15,953 bases of DNA from Anaerolineaceae bacterium UBA6073. Lineage in GTDB: Bacteria > Chloroflexota > Anaerolineae > Anaerolineales > Anaerolineaceae. The first letter of the stretch is position 1, and every line of letters begins with the position of its first letter. Where the stretch lies: the NCBI GenBank assembly GCA_002436085.1, contig DIXT01000002.1, positions 1 to 15,953 on the forward strand, written 5' to 3'. Below, in pieces: positions 6,441 to 13,499 of the stretch. A model generated the notes under the pieces. It saw only the letters and a program-made list of their open reading frames with translations, was not told where the DNA came from and did no database searches. The position numbers and the translations under genes are program-made.

Positions 6441-7536
6441 AGGGGCGCACTTCGCGCGGCAGGTCGGTCAGGCTGTAGGAGCTGTCGGAACTGATAACGA
6501 TGTCATCTTCTATGCGAACGCCGCCCAAACCCGGCAAATATATCCCCGGTTCCACCGTGAAAACCATCCCAGGCTCCAGCGTGGTGCTGTTATCCTCGCG
6601 GATATAAGGCGCTTCATGCGCTTCCATGCCCAGTCCGTGCCCGGTGCGGTGGGTGAAAAATTCCCAGTAGCCGGCATTCGTAATTACACCCCGGGCTGCG
6701 TGGTCCACCGCGCTGGCGACCGCGCCCGGGCGGGCAGCCGCGCGCCCGGCAGCGTTGGCGTCCCTTACGACGTCGCTAATGCGTACCAAGTCCGGGTGCA
6801 CCACCCCTACCGTGAAGGTGCGGGTGATATCCGAGAAGTAGCCGTCCACGCTGGCGCCCCAGTCAAACAGGAGCAGGTCACCCTCGCGCAGTTCGCGCTC
6901 AGAGGGCACAGCGTGCGGATTGGCGCTATTTTCCCCGGAGCTGACAATCGGTTGGAAGGGCAGTTCAATTTCCGAGCCAGCGCGATAGAGCGCGATGACC
7001 AGCTCGGCGGCGATTTGTTTCTCCGTTTGCCCGGGATGCACCGTTTTTAGCGTCTCCAACAGCGCGTTCTGGGCAATTTGGGCTGCCTGCTGCATTTTCG
7101 CAAGTTCGTCCGGGTCTTTGCGCAGGCGCAGGGTTTCAAATACCGCGCTGCCGTCCTCAATAGTGCAATCCAGCGCCGCGGATTGCAGAAAGTTCAATTC
7201 CAGGTAGCGCATGCCGCGGGGTTCGACCGCGATGCGGCCGTTCCGCAGCCCGAGCTCCCGAAAGGCTTCAGAGAACGCTTCCTGCCAGGTGGCGGGGTTA
7301 TCCGGATACAGGCAGGGCTTTAGGTCCATGCGCGCGTCGCCCAGTTTCAACTGTTCCAGCTGCGGGAGCACAAGCACAGCCGCCCCGGACCGCGCGACCA
7401 ACAGCACGGTTGGGCGTTCCATCAGGTGCATGTGCATGCCGGTCAGGTAAGTAAAGGTTGGTCCGGGGTTAATTGCTGCTGCGTCCAGGTCTTGCTGCCG
7501 CATCAGTTCAAGTAGTCGCGAAAGTCTGTCTGCCAT
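6424..7536 (-). CDS. M24-family metallopeptidase (Xaa-Pro aminopeptidase/dipeptidase type)
   Basis: This 370-residue cytoplasmic enzyme has a creatinase-like N-terminal domain (about 1-135) and a pita-bread catalytic domain. All five metal ligands are in place: Asp225 (LLFDWGA), Asp236 (SDITRTF), His300 (GHGLGMEAHE), Glu329 (FTVEPGIY) and Glu343 (VRIEDD). The HRTGHGLGMEAHE block is typical of prolidase/PepQ/PepP-like members that cleave peptide bonds next to proline. PepQ versus PepP cannot be settled here. The ATG at 7536 has GGAG about 7 nt upstream. It heads a minus-strand operon with the MFS and hydrolase genes and diverges from the cysK promoter; a TATAAT on the minus strand at 7565-7570 could be its -10. 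Confidence 0.93.
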   Translation of the reverse strand: MADRLSRLLELMRQQDLDAAAINPGPTFTYLTGMHMHLMERPTVLLVARSGAAVLVLPQLEQLKLGDARMDLKPCLYPDNPATWQEAFSEAFRELGLRNGRIAVEPRGMRYLELNFLQSAALDCTIEDGSAVFETLRLRKDPDELAKMQQAAQIAQNALLETLKTVHPGQTEKQIAAELVIALYRAGSEIELPFQPIVSSGENSANPHAVPSERELREGDLLLFDWGASVDGYFSDITRTFTVGVVHPDLVRISDVVRDANAAGRAAARPGAVASAVDHAARGVITNAGYWEFFTHRTGHGLGMEAHEAPYIREDNSTTLEPGMVFTVEPGIYLPGLGGVRIEDDIVISSDSSYSLTDLPREVRPYDFYL

Positions 7537-7564
7537 TGGCTGCTCCGGGAGAATATTGGAGATG

Positions 7565-7570
7565 ATTATA
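7565..7570 (-). promoter_or_regulatory. Candidate -10 box for the M24 peptidase operon
   Basis: Read on the minus strand this is TATAAT, about 29 nt upstream of the peptidase ATG. No good -35 is seen at the expected distance. Just beyond it, CCGCCC (7577-7582) and GGGCGG (7594-7599) form an inverted repeat between the two divergent promoters, which could be a protein-binding site. Confidence 0.4.
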
Positions 7571-7617
7571 ATGCAGCCGCCCCCATGCTCTTCGGGCGGA
7601 TTTGCACAAAGTTCAGG

Positions 7618-7645
7618 TTGACGCGTTTATTGCGGTAGATATAAT
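7618..7645 (+). promoter_or_regulatory. Strong sigma-70-type promoter for the cysK-cysE operon
   Basis: TTGACG (7618-7623) and a perfect TATAAT (7640-7645) are separated by 16 nt. Counting 7 nt downstream of the -10 places the start of transcription at about 7652, exactly the A of the ATG that opens a 24-codon leader frame. The cysK start lies a further 208 nt downstream, leaving a long leader. Confidence 0.82.
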
Positions 7646-7651
7646 CAGCTT

Positions 7652-7726
7652 ATGACTCTTCAGTTCAGCAAAACAATGATTGTGTTCGTGCGTTACGCGT
7701 GCATGTGTCCGGGGCGGGGAAGCTAA
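7652..7726 (+). CDS. Putative leaderless, cysteine-codon leader peptide of cysKE
   Basis: This 24-codon frame has two Cys codons at 17 and 19 (TGC 7700-7702, TGT 7706-7708) in the context RYACMCPGRGS, then TAA at 7724-7726. Its ATG coincides with the predicted transcription start (TATAAT plus six bases), so it would be translated from a leaderless mRNA. It lies directly before two cysteine-synthesis genes. Leaderless short frames with Cys codons acting as cysteine-sensing attenuators are known from mycobacteria; I infer the same logic here. Ribosomes stalled for charged tRNA-Cys would cover GCGGGG (7714-7719), which otherwise can pair with CCCCGC (7778-7783). The frame is short, so coincidence cannot be excluded. 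Confidence 0.6.
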   Translation: MTLQFSKTMIVFVRYACMCPGRGS

Positions 7727-7859
7727 CCGCCTCTTCTCTCACACTTTCCACAGCCAGTTGAGAGCAGGGCGGCCCTCCCCCGCTGGTATCTGCTCACGGT
7801 GATGACCGGCATCCCGCCAAGCTGGCTGTATTTATTTAACAATTATTTGGAGACCCACC
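7709..7859 (+). promoter_or_regulatory. Structured cysK leader, candidate attenuator
   Basis: Competing pairings are visible. GCGGGG at the end of the leader frame (7714-7719) can pair with CCCCGC (7778-7783). The same CCGC (7780-7783) can instead pair with GCGG (7769-7772) inside a larger fold, with GAGCAG (7762-7767) pairing CTGCTC (7790-7795) and ACAGCCAG (7750-7757) pairing CTGGCTGT (7822-7829). The last stem is followed by TATTTATTT, a weak T-tract. The cysK site GGAG (7849-7852) follows. Whether control acts on termination or translation is not clear from sequence; I see no strong intrinsic terminator and recognise no known riboswitch consensus. Confidence 0.5.
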
Positions 7860-8810
7860 ATGACAATCTATCAAAACCTAACCCAACTCACCGGCCGCAC
7901 GCCGCTCGTGCGCCTGAACCGCCTCGTACCCGCTGGCGGCGCGGAAGTGCTCGCCAAGTTGGAATTTTTTAACCCCACCCACAGCGTCAAGGACCGCATT
8001 GCAGTGGCAATGGTGGACGCCGCGGAAAAGCAAGGGCTGCTCTCTCCAGAATCTATCATCCTGGAAGCGACCTCCGGCAATACCGGTATCGGACTGGCTT
8101 TCACCGCCTCCGCGCGCGGCTACAAAAGCGCCATTGTGATGCCTGAAACAGTCAGCATGGAACGCAAACTGCTCTTGCGTGCCCTGGGAGCCGAGCTCAT
8201 CCTGACGCCCGGCGCGGAAGGCATGACCGGCACAATGGAAACCGCACTGCAACTGCGTGAACAGGACAAGCGTTATTGGCTGGCAGACCAATTCAACAAC
8301 CCCGCCAACGTGGATGCGCACCGGCGCACCACCGCCGAGGAAATCTGGCGGGACACCGAAGGCAAGGTGGATATTTTAGTAGCTGGCGTCGGCACAGGCG
8401 GCACCATCACCGGCGCGGGCAGCCGACTGCGCGAATACAACCCCGCGCTGCGCGTCATCGCGGTGGAACCAGCCGCCTCGCCAGTCCTCTCCGGCGGCGA
8501 AAAAGGGGCGCACCCGCTGCAAGGCATTGGCGCGGGCTTTGTCCCCTCCATTCTGGACGTCCGCCTGTTGGATGAAATTATCCAGGTGGAAGCCGAAGAC
8601 GCTTTCGAAACTGCCAGGAAAATGGCGACCCTGGAAGGCATCCCGGTCGGTATCTCCTCCGGCGCGGCAGTGTGGGCCGCGCTGCTGGCTGCTTCCCGAC
8701 CGGAAAACGCGGGAAAACGCATGGTTGTCATCATTCCCAGCTTTGCTGAGCGCTACCTGAGCACCAATCTGTTTGCCACTATCCGGGAGGAACTCAATGC
8801 AGGCCGCTGA
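7860..8810 (+). CDS. cysK: Cysteine synthase (O-acetylserine sulfhydrylase)
   Basis: CysK is a cytoplasmic PLP enzyme that replaces the acetyl group of O-acetylserine with sulfide to give cysteine. The 316-residue product has the normal length and every landmark: the PLP lysine Lys44 in NPTHSVKDR, the substrate-binding loop TSGNTGIG (71-78), the phosphate-binding GVGTGGT (176-182), and SSGAA (267-271). The C-terminal PSFAERYLST shows Ala where the family usually has Gly. The ATG at 7860 is preceded by GGAG with a 7-nt gap. It overlaps cysE by 14 nt, so the two are coupled and could form the cysteine synthase complex. Expression is probably tuned by the Cys-codon leader just upstream. Confidence 0.97.
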   Translation: MTIYQNLTQLTGRTPLVRLNRLVPAGGAEVLAKLEFFNPTHSVKDRIAVAMVDAAEKQGLLSPESIILEATSGNTGIGLAFTASARGYKSAIVMPETVSMERKLLLRALGAELILTPGAEGMTGTMETALQLREQDKRYWLADQFNNPANVDAHRRTTAEEIWRDTEGKVDILVAGVGTGGTITGAGSRLREYNPALRVIAVEPAASPVLSGGEKGAHPLQGIGAGFVPSILDVRLLDEIIQVEAEDAFETARKMATLEGIPVGISSGAAVWAALLAASRPENAGKRMVVIIPSFAERYLSTNLFATIREELNAGR

Positions 8811-9579
8811 ACCTATCACCATACCCCCTTCCGGAGTATCGCACGCGCAAAGCGAGGAAACCATGGGTCTCTTAAAATTGATGACCGAAGACATCAACAC
8901 CGCTCTGGAACGCGACCCGGCGGCGCGCTCGCGTTGGGCGGTGCTCACCACCTATGCCGGGGTGCACGCCGTCTGGGCGCACCGGGTCTCGCACTGGCTG
9001 TGGAAACATAAGCTGTATTGGCTGGCACGTGCAAACGCGCAGTTTTCGCGCTTCATGACAGGCATCGAAATCCATCCCGCTGCCAAAATTGGCAGGCGCT
9101 TCTTCATCGACCACGGCATGGGTGTGGTCATCGGCGAAACCGCTGAAATTGGTACCGACGTCACAATTTACCATGGGGTAACCCTGGGCGGGGTAAGCCT
9201 TGAAAAGGTCAAGCGCCACCCGACGATTGAGGACAGCGTGGTCATTGGCGCGGGCGCGAAAGTTCTCGGGGATATCACCGTCGGGGCGCACAGCCGTATC
9301 GGCGCGAACGCTGTGGTGGTCAAAGCGGTGCCGCCGCACTCCGTAGTGGTGGGCGTGCCCGGTCAGATTATCCGCCGCGCGCAAGCGAGCGTTGAGCCGC
9401 CGATTGACCTGAAACACACCGACTTGCCCGACGCTCTCGCGGACTGTGTTCAGGATGTGCAAGAACGGCTGGCTGCCCTGGAAGAAAAACTGGACATGCA
9501 CAGCCATCCCAACGCCCCGCACTACCAGAAAAAGGAAGGCGTGTGGGAGATTACCAAAACTGACGATTTCGCAATCTGA
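8797..9579 (+). CDS. cysE: Serine O-acetyltransferase
   Basis: CysE acetylates serine with acetyl-CoA to make O-acetylserine, the substrate of CysK. The protein has an alpha-helical N-terminal domain, then hexapeptide repeats forming a left-handed beta-helix. Family blocks are clear: TGIEIHPAAKIGRRFFIDHG, GVVIGETAEIG, GVTLGG and KRHPTI, with catalytic His106 (DHG) and His141 (RHPT). From ATG 8797, with GGGAGG 6 nt upstream, it has 260 residues. An ATG at 8863, with GAGG 5 nt upstream, would give 238 residues and begins where B. subtilis-type CysE homology starts, so either start is possible. A roughly 60-residue tail after the beta-helix is long for a Bacillus-type enzyme and ends in a short charged helix. 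It is the last gene before a strong terminator. Confidence 0.96.
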   Translation: MQAAEPITIPPSGVSHAQSEETMGLLKLMTEDINTALERDPAARSRWAVLTTYAGVHAVWAHRVSHWLWKHKLYWLARANAQFSRFMTGIEIHPAAKIGRRFFIDHGMGVVIGETAEIGTDVTIYHGVTLGGVSLEKVKRHPTIEDSVVIGAGAKVLGDITVGAHSRIGANAVVVKAVPPHSVVVGVPGQIIRRAQASVEPPIDLKHTDLPDALADCVQDVQERLAALEEKLDMHSHPNAPHYQKKEGVWEITKTDDFAI

Positions 9580-9586
9580 GATTAAC

Positions 9587-9619
9587 AAACACGACCGGCT
9601 TTCTGCTGGTCGTGTTTTT
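9587..9619. terminator. Terminator of cysKE, possibly bidirectional
   Basis: AAACACGACCGGC (9587-9599) pairs over 13 positions, with one G-U, with GCTGGTCGTGTTT (9605-9617) around TTTCT, followed by TTTTTA on the plus strand. It lies 7 nt after cysE. On the minus strand the same stem is followed by GTTTGTT and sits right at the end of the convergent M42-solute-binding protein operon, so it may serve both. Confidence 0.93.
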
Positions 9620-9947
9620 ACTCCGCGCGGTCGCGGCCTAAAAGAATTTCCCGCAATATCCCCGCCAGGACGATGAGTGCCAAAACGCCTCCAGCAATCA
9701 CAATGCTGTCCACGCGCACAACCGGCGGAGTGAACACGACTGCGGTCGCAGTCAGCTGCGCCGCGTCCGGCGTGCCGGCCAAAGTTCCGGAAATATTGGG
9801 TAAGGGCGTTGGTGTGGCAGGAATGTTGAAGCCCGGCAGCGTGATTACCATCAGAACCAACCCGATGACCACTACCATCAGAATCAATATCAAAATCGCC
9901 TGATTTGCTAGAGCCGGGGGCAGTTTAGAAGGTGTATGTGCTGTCAT
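9618..9947 (-). CDS. Small two-helix membrane protein
   Basis: This 109-residue protein matches no family I can name. It has two strongly hydrophobic segments (about 16-37 and 81-103) joined by a Pro/Thr/Ala-rich loop (about 38-80, with PATPTPLP). The positive GRDR at the C-terminus suggests both ends are cytoplasmic and the loop is outside. Its ATG overlaps the stop of the solute-binding protein gene in an ATGA arrangement, so the two are translationally coupled. It could anchor or assist the lipoprotein, but it is far too small to be an ABC permease. Its stop codon abuts the terminator shared with cysKE. Confidence 0.8.
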   Translation of the reverse strand: MTAHTPSKLPPALANQAILILILMVVVIGLVLMVITLPGFNIPATPTPLPNISGTLAGTPDAAQLTATAVVFTPPVVRVDSIVIAGGVLALIVLAGILREILLGRDRAE

Positions 9948-11317
9948 TTTAAGCTCTCCATCGCCTGCTTGGCTGCTTCTTCGGGGGTAACATTATCGCG
10001 CAAAACGGCGAGCACGGCGCTGCGCAGCACTGGCGAAATACTGGTCATCACTTCATTGCCAAGTAAAAAGCGCGCGCTCAGGGATTGCTGCAGCAGCGCC
10101 TGGCGCAGCGCCGCGTTTTGCCAGCTTTCAAGCGCAGAAGGCCGCGTGGGAACGCGTCCGAAGGCTTCGCTCCAACTGCTCAGAAAGCCGGGTTCCACCA
10201 GGTACTCAGCCAAATTGAGCGCCAGCGCCTGCCTGCTTGCATCCTGGGCACTGAGCGCCCAGACCCAACCGCTGCTGAGGGTAAAACTGGTTTCAAGCAG
10301 GGTTGGCAGCGCGGCGGGTTGTTCCTGTGCCTGGGCGTATTCTTTCAACAGCAAGCTGAGCGGCGCGGCAGTCAGGCTGGCTTCATCGTTCAAAAATGCT
10401 TCCCAGGACTGTTGATAAGTCTGCCATTGAACCACATCCGCGGGGATGCTTCCGTTTTGCCGACCTTCCGCGAGCAAAGAGAGCATCTTCACCAGCGTTT
10501 CTTCGTCCAGGCTTGCCCGCGGCTGGCTGCCGGATAGGGCGCCGCCAAAGTTTAAATAAAGCGTAAGCGGCAGCAGCGCCTGAGAGTCATCGGCAGGAAA
10601 GAGAAAAGTATTGCCCGGCGCGGCAATTGTCTGCCAATCCGCCTGCGGCGGGTTTTCACCACCCACCCTGGCAATCAACGCCAGCGGATCGCCAACAAAG
10701 GGGATGCCGTAAACGACCCCCTGGATCAGGCTCATCTCACGGGCGTAGGGGAACCAATCCTCGTCGTCCACGACGCTTGTGAGCGGGTCCAGCGGCGTCA
10801 CCAGTGATTTCAGGGCAGCCGTCTCCAAATCCCGCCGCGGAAGCAAAATGAGGTCGGGGAGCGCTTGGGGAGCGGCAGCGCTGGCTGCGGTCAGCACGTC
10901 TAATAATCCGCCGGAGCCTGAAAGGCTCTTGAGCCGGATGGTGATATCAATCCCCTCTGTTTCTGCGAAAGTGGACAGTCGCGCCTGCAGCAGGGCAGCC
11001 GCCTGGCTTTCCGCGCCAGGGTCCATCTCAGCGGGCAGCCATATGACCAATGTATCTGGAGCGGCCTGGGAGGTAGGAGATGCCGGGCTTTCATCCGAAA
11101 GCTCCGGGGTTTCCGTCGGTGCTGGCAGCGCAGTTTCAGTCGTAACAGGCTCGCCCTGCTGCCATGGAAAATCAACTTGGGGCAGCCAGGATGAACAGCT
11201 CGTCAAAGCCAGCAGCGCAAACAGTAAACTGAGCGCCCTGCGCCGCGACGAAGATTTTTTCTTAGAGCGGTCGGCGTTTTTCAAGCCGTCGTTCGGGTTT
11301 ACAATCTCGGGTTTCAT
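9944..11317 (-). CDS. Extracellular solute-binding lipoprotein (family 1-like)
   Basis: This is a 457-residue secreted lipoprotein: a basic N-region (KKKSSSRRR), a hydrophobic core and the lipobox LTSC, with Cys41 as the lipid-attachment site. A Pro/Thr/Glu/Ser linker follows (about 55-90). The mature part begins TLVIWLPAEMDPG and continues through a periplasmic-binding-protein-like fold with PDLILLPRRDLETAAL and IPFVGDPLALIARV, typical of family 1 binding proteins for sugars or oligosaccharides. The motifs are weaker than in MalE-type proteins, so the ligand is open. It follows the third M42 gene by 46 nt on the same strand and overlaps the small membrane protein gene. No ABC permease or ATPase gene accompanies it in the window, which is unusual; it may use a remote transporter or act as a receptor. 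Confidence 0.85.
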   Translation of the reverse strand: MKPEIVNPNDGLKNADRSKKKSSSRRRALSLLFALLALTSCSSWLPQVDFPWQQGEPVTTETALPAPTETPELSDESPASPTSQAAPDTLVIWLPAEMDPGAESQAAALLQARLSTFAETEGIDITIRLKSLSGSGGLLDVLTAASAAAPQALPDLILLPRRDLETAALKSLVTPLDPLTSVVDDEDWFPYAREMSLIQGVVYGIPFVGDPLALIARVGGENPPQADWQTIAAPGNTFLFPADDSQALLPLTLYLNFGGALSGSQPRASLDEETLVKMLSLLAEGRQNGSIPADVVQWQTYQQSWEAFLNDEASLTAAPLSLLLKEYAQAQEQPAALPTLLETSFTLSSGWVWALSAQDASRQALALNLAEYLVEPGFLSSWSEAFGRVPTRPSALESWQNAALRQALLQQSLSARFLLGNEVMTSISPVLRSAVLAVLRDNVTPEEAAKQAMESLK

Positions 11318-11363
11318 CTCGCCTTTGGTTATACCACCAAGTCAGAGCCTCCCCCTCCGGCAC

Positions 11364-12398
11364 TTAATCCAGCTTGATTTCCTCGCTGAGCAATTGAACA
11401 AGAAGTTTCACCGCGTTTTCCACATCCGCATACGAAACCATCTCGGAGGGAGAATGGATGTAGCGGCAGGGGATTGAGAGGCAGCCTGCCGGCACGCCAG
11501 CATGGGCAAGTTGAATCGCGCGCCCATCGGTTCCGCCCGCTTCCAGCACTTCGAGTTGGTAGGGTAACTTGGCGGCTTTGGCAGCAGCCACCATCCAATT
11601 TACCACGCGCGGGTCCGCGATAAACGAGGAGTCGCGCACCTTAATTGCGGGGCCCTTATCCAGCGCGACCTCCATTTTGACGGTGCGGGGAGTGTCTCCC
11701 GTGCGGGTTACGTCCACAGCCAGCCCGACGTCCGGATTGACGCCGTACGCTGCGGTCGTCGCTCCGCGCAGGCCAACTTCTTCCTGCACGCTGAACACAA
11801 AGTACACTTCATGCGGGGTCTTCTTCAGCGCACGCAGGGCCTGGATAGCCACCGCCGCGGAAACCCGGTCGTCCATGGATTTCGCCACCAGGTGCGCGCC
11901 CAGGTCCAGGAAAGGCCGCTCAAACCCGCACACATCACCCACGCTCACCGGGCAGTCCTCCCGGCTAAGCGCGCCGGTATCGATAAAGAGCTTTTCAAGC
12001 GTCGGCGCGCTGTTCGGTTCCAGCCGCTCGCAGCCAATCACACCGCGCGCGCCGTTCATAAAGAGCACCCGCCCGCCGATACAGCTGAGCGGGGATACGC
12101 CGCCGATAGCGATAAAGCGCGCGAAACCGTTAGCGTCCACATGTGTGACCATCAGACCAATTTCGTCAATATGCGCGGAAACCATCACCCGCAGCCCGCC
12201 GGCTTGTTTGGTGCCAACCCGGGCAATCAGGTTGCCGAGCGCGTCCGTGCGGACTTCGTCCACATGCGCCTTGATTTCCTCTAAAACTGCCGCCCGAATC
12301 AGGCCTTCCTGCCCCGAAGGACCGGGGGTTTCCACAAGTTTCCGGATGAGAGCCAGCAAGGCTTCGTCGCGCGTGTTGTTAGGTTGGGTTTTGGTCAT
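11364..12398 (-). CDS. M42-family aminopeptidase, third paralogue
   Basis: This 344-residue enzyme of the M42 (glutamyl aminopeptidase/TET) family trims residues from peptide N-termini; relatives form large cytoplasmic dodecamers. The binuclear metal site is intact: AHIDEIG (His76, Asp78), SMDDRV (Asp176), VQEEVGLRG (catalytic Glu206 and ligand Glu207), AVDVT (Asp229) and RYIHSP (His315). GGTDG (289-293) is the usual pre-terminal motif. The ATG at 12398 is preceded by GGAGG, which overlaps the end of the second M42 gene, and only 1 nt separates the two frames. The solute-binding gene follows 46 nt after the stop. Some members were once annotated as endoglucanases; peptidase activity is the better-supported role. 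Specificity cannot be read from the sequence. Confidence 0.93.
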   Translation of the reverse strand: MTKTQPNNTRDEALLALIRKLVETPGPSGQEGLIRAAVLEEIKAHVDEVRTDALGNLIARVGTKQAGGLRVMVSAHIDEIGLMVTHVDANGFARFIAIGGVSPLSCIGGRVLFMNGARGVIGCERLEPNSAPTLEKLFIDTGALSREDCPVSVGDVCGFERPFLDLGAHLVAKSMDDRVSAAVAIQALRALKKTPHEVYFVFSVQEEVGLRGATTAAYGVNPDVGLAVDVTRTGDTPRTVKMEVALDKGPAIKVRDSSFIADPRVVNWMVAAAKAAKLPYQLEVLEAGGTDGRAIQLAHAGVPAGCLSIPCRYIHSPSEMVSYADVENAVKLLVQLLSEEIKLD

Positions 12399-12399
12399 C

Positions 12400-13497
12400 T
12401 TATGCCTCCGATGGCGTTAGAATTTTTGAATTTAGCCGGCTGAGCGCCGCACTGAGCAAGCGCAGGGTGTCTTCCCAATCGCTTTTGCGGATCAGTCCGG
12501 CCGCGGTGTGGCAGTACCTTTGGGGCACCGAAACGGAAATGCTGGGCACTCCGGCGCGGGTCTTGTGAATCGCCCCCGCGTCCGTGCCTCCGGGGTTGGG
12601 TTGGCGGATTTGGTAAGGGATGCCTTCACCTTCGGCGGTTTTCATCAGCCATTCCGCCAGGCGCCTGTCCGCGATGGTGGCGCCGTCCATCAGGTAAATC
12701 GCGGGGCCGTGATCCAGGCGAGTGTTGTAGCGCGTGTTTTCGCTGTCCTCGTCGTATAGTGGCAGGTCATTGGCGGGCGTGGAATCCACCGCGATGCCGA
12801 TTTGCGGATTAAAGTGGTACGCCGCCACCCGCGCGCCGCGCAAGCCCACCTCTTCCTGCACGGTAAAGGCCGCTAACAAATCAATGTTCTCGGGCGCGCT
12901 GCGCAGCAATTCAATCAGGTTGAAAACGCCCAAGCGGTCATCCAGCGCTTTGGCGCGGATGCTTGGTCCAATTTCGCTGAAGCGCGTAGCAAAACCCGCC
13001 CGGTCTCCCACCCTGGCCAGCCCGCTGCCGTCCGGTCCTAAATCTATGCGCAGCTGCTCCAGCTTGAGCGCGGTTTTGCGTTCCTCCGGCGTGGTCAGGT
13101 GGATGGCTTTGGCGCCGATGACGCCGGGTACGTGCTCCCGCCCGACAATAACCGGCTTGCCCACCAGTTGGCGCTCGTCAATGCCGCCCACAATGGAAAA
13201 TCCGTATATTCCATCGCCGTCATCTTGCGTGAGCATGAAGCCAACTTCATCCATGTGCGCGGCAATCATTACCTGCACTTTATCCTGCCCGGAACCGATG
13301 CGAGTGGCCAGCACGTTCCCCATCGCGTCCACTTCCACCTGCTGGCATAAGGGTTTCACTTCGCGCAGCACAATTTCGCGCACTTCCTGCTCATCGCCGG
13401 AAACTGACAGGGCATTGCACAGCTCGGCCAGTAGTTCGGTCTGCCGTTTCCCAATCCGCTTCCGGCTGCTTTGGGTAATCTGTTTCGTCGGGCTCAT
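12400..13497 (-). CDS. M42-family aminopeptidase, second paralogue
   Basis: This 365-residue member of the M42 aminopeptidase family has a complete metal and catalytic set: AHMDEVG (His81, Asp83), ALDDRLG (Asp186), VQEEVGLRGA (Glu215, Glu216), AVDST (Asp238) and RYCHTA (His330). GGTDAG (303-308) is also present. Compared with its neighbours it has a longer basic N-terminus (to about residue 24) and an acidic insertion, PLYDEDSENTRYNTR (246-260). I prefer the ATG at 13497, which has GGAAG about 5 nt upstream. An ATG at 13509 would add four residues and overlap the first M42 gene. It is in the middle of a three-gene M42 run; the gaps are 2 nt upstream and 1 nt downstream, so the three are surely co-transcribed. 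Confidence 0.93.
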   Translation of the reverse strand: MSPTKQITQSSRKRIGKRQTELLAELCNALSVSGDEQEVREIVLREVKPLCQQVEVDAMGNVLATRIGSGQDKVQVMIAAHMDEVGFMLTQDDGDGIYGFSIVGGIDERQLVGKPVIVGREHVPGVIGAKAIHLTTPEERKTALKLEQLRIDLGPDGSGLARVGDRAGFATRFSEIGPSIRAKALDDRLGVFNLIELLRSAPENIDLLAAFTVQEEVGLRGARVAAYHFNPQIGIAVDSTPANDLPLYDEDSENTRYNTRLDHGPAIYLMDGATIADRRLAEWLMKTAEGEGIPYQIRQPNPGGTDAGAIHKTRAGVPSISVSVPQRYCHTAAGLIRKSDWEDTLRLLSAALSRLNSKILTPSEA

Positions 13498-13499
13498 GT

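Noticed and set aside
7709..7859. Known riboswitch (SAM or similar) or T-box in the cysK leader
   Set aside because: I could not find the conserved core of a SAM riboswitch or the T-box sequence; the Cys-codon frame explains the leader better.
8773..8796. TTG start for cysE giving eight extra residues
   Set aside because: The ribosome site GGGAGG lies downstream of that TTG and is correctly spaced for ATG 8797.
11569..12420. Plus-strand frame of 283 codons, and similar long plus frames at 12734-13525 and 13747-14499
   Set aside because: All are antisense to the three M42 genes, which keep full motif sets; GC-rich codon usage leaves such shadow frames open.
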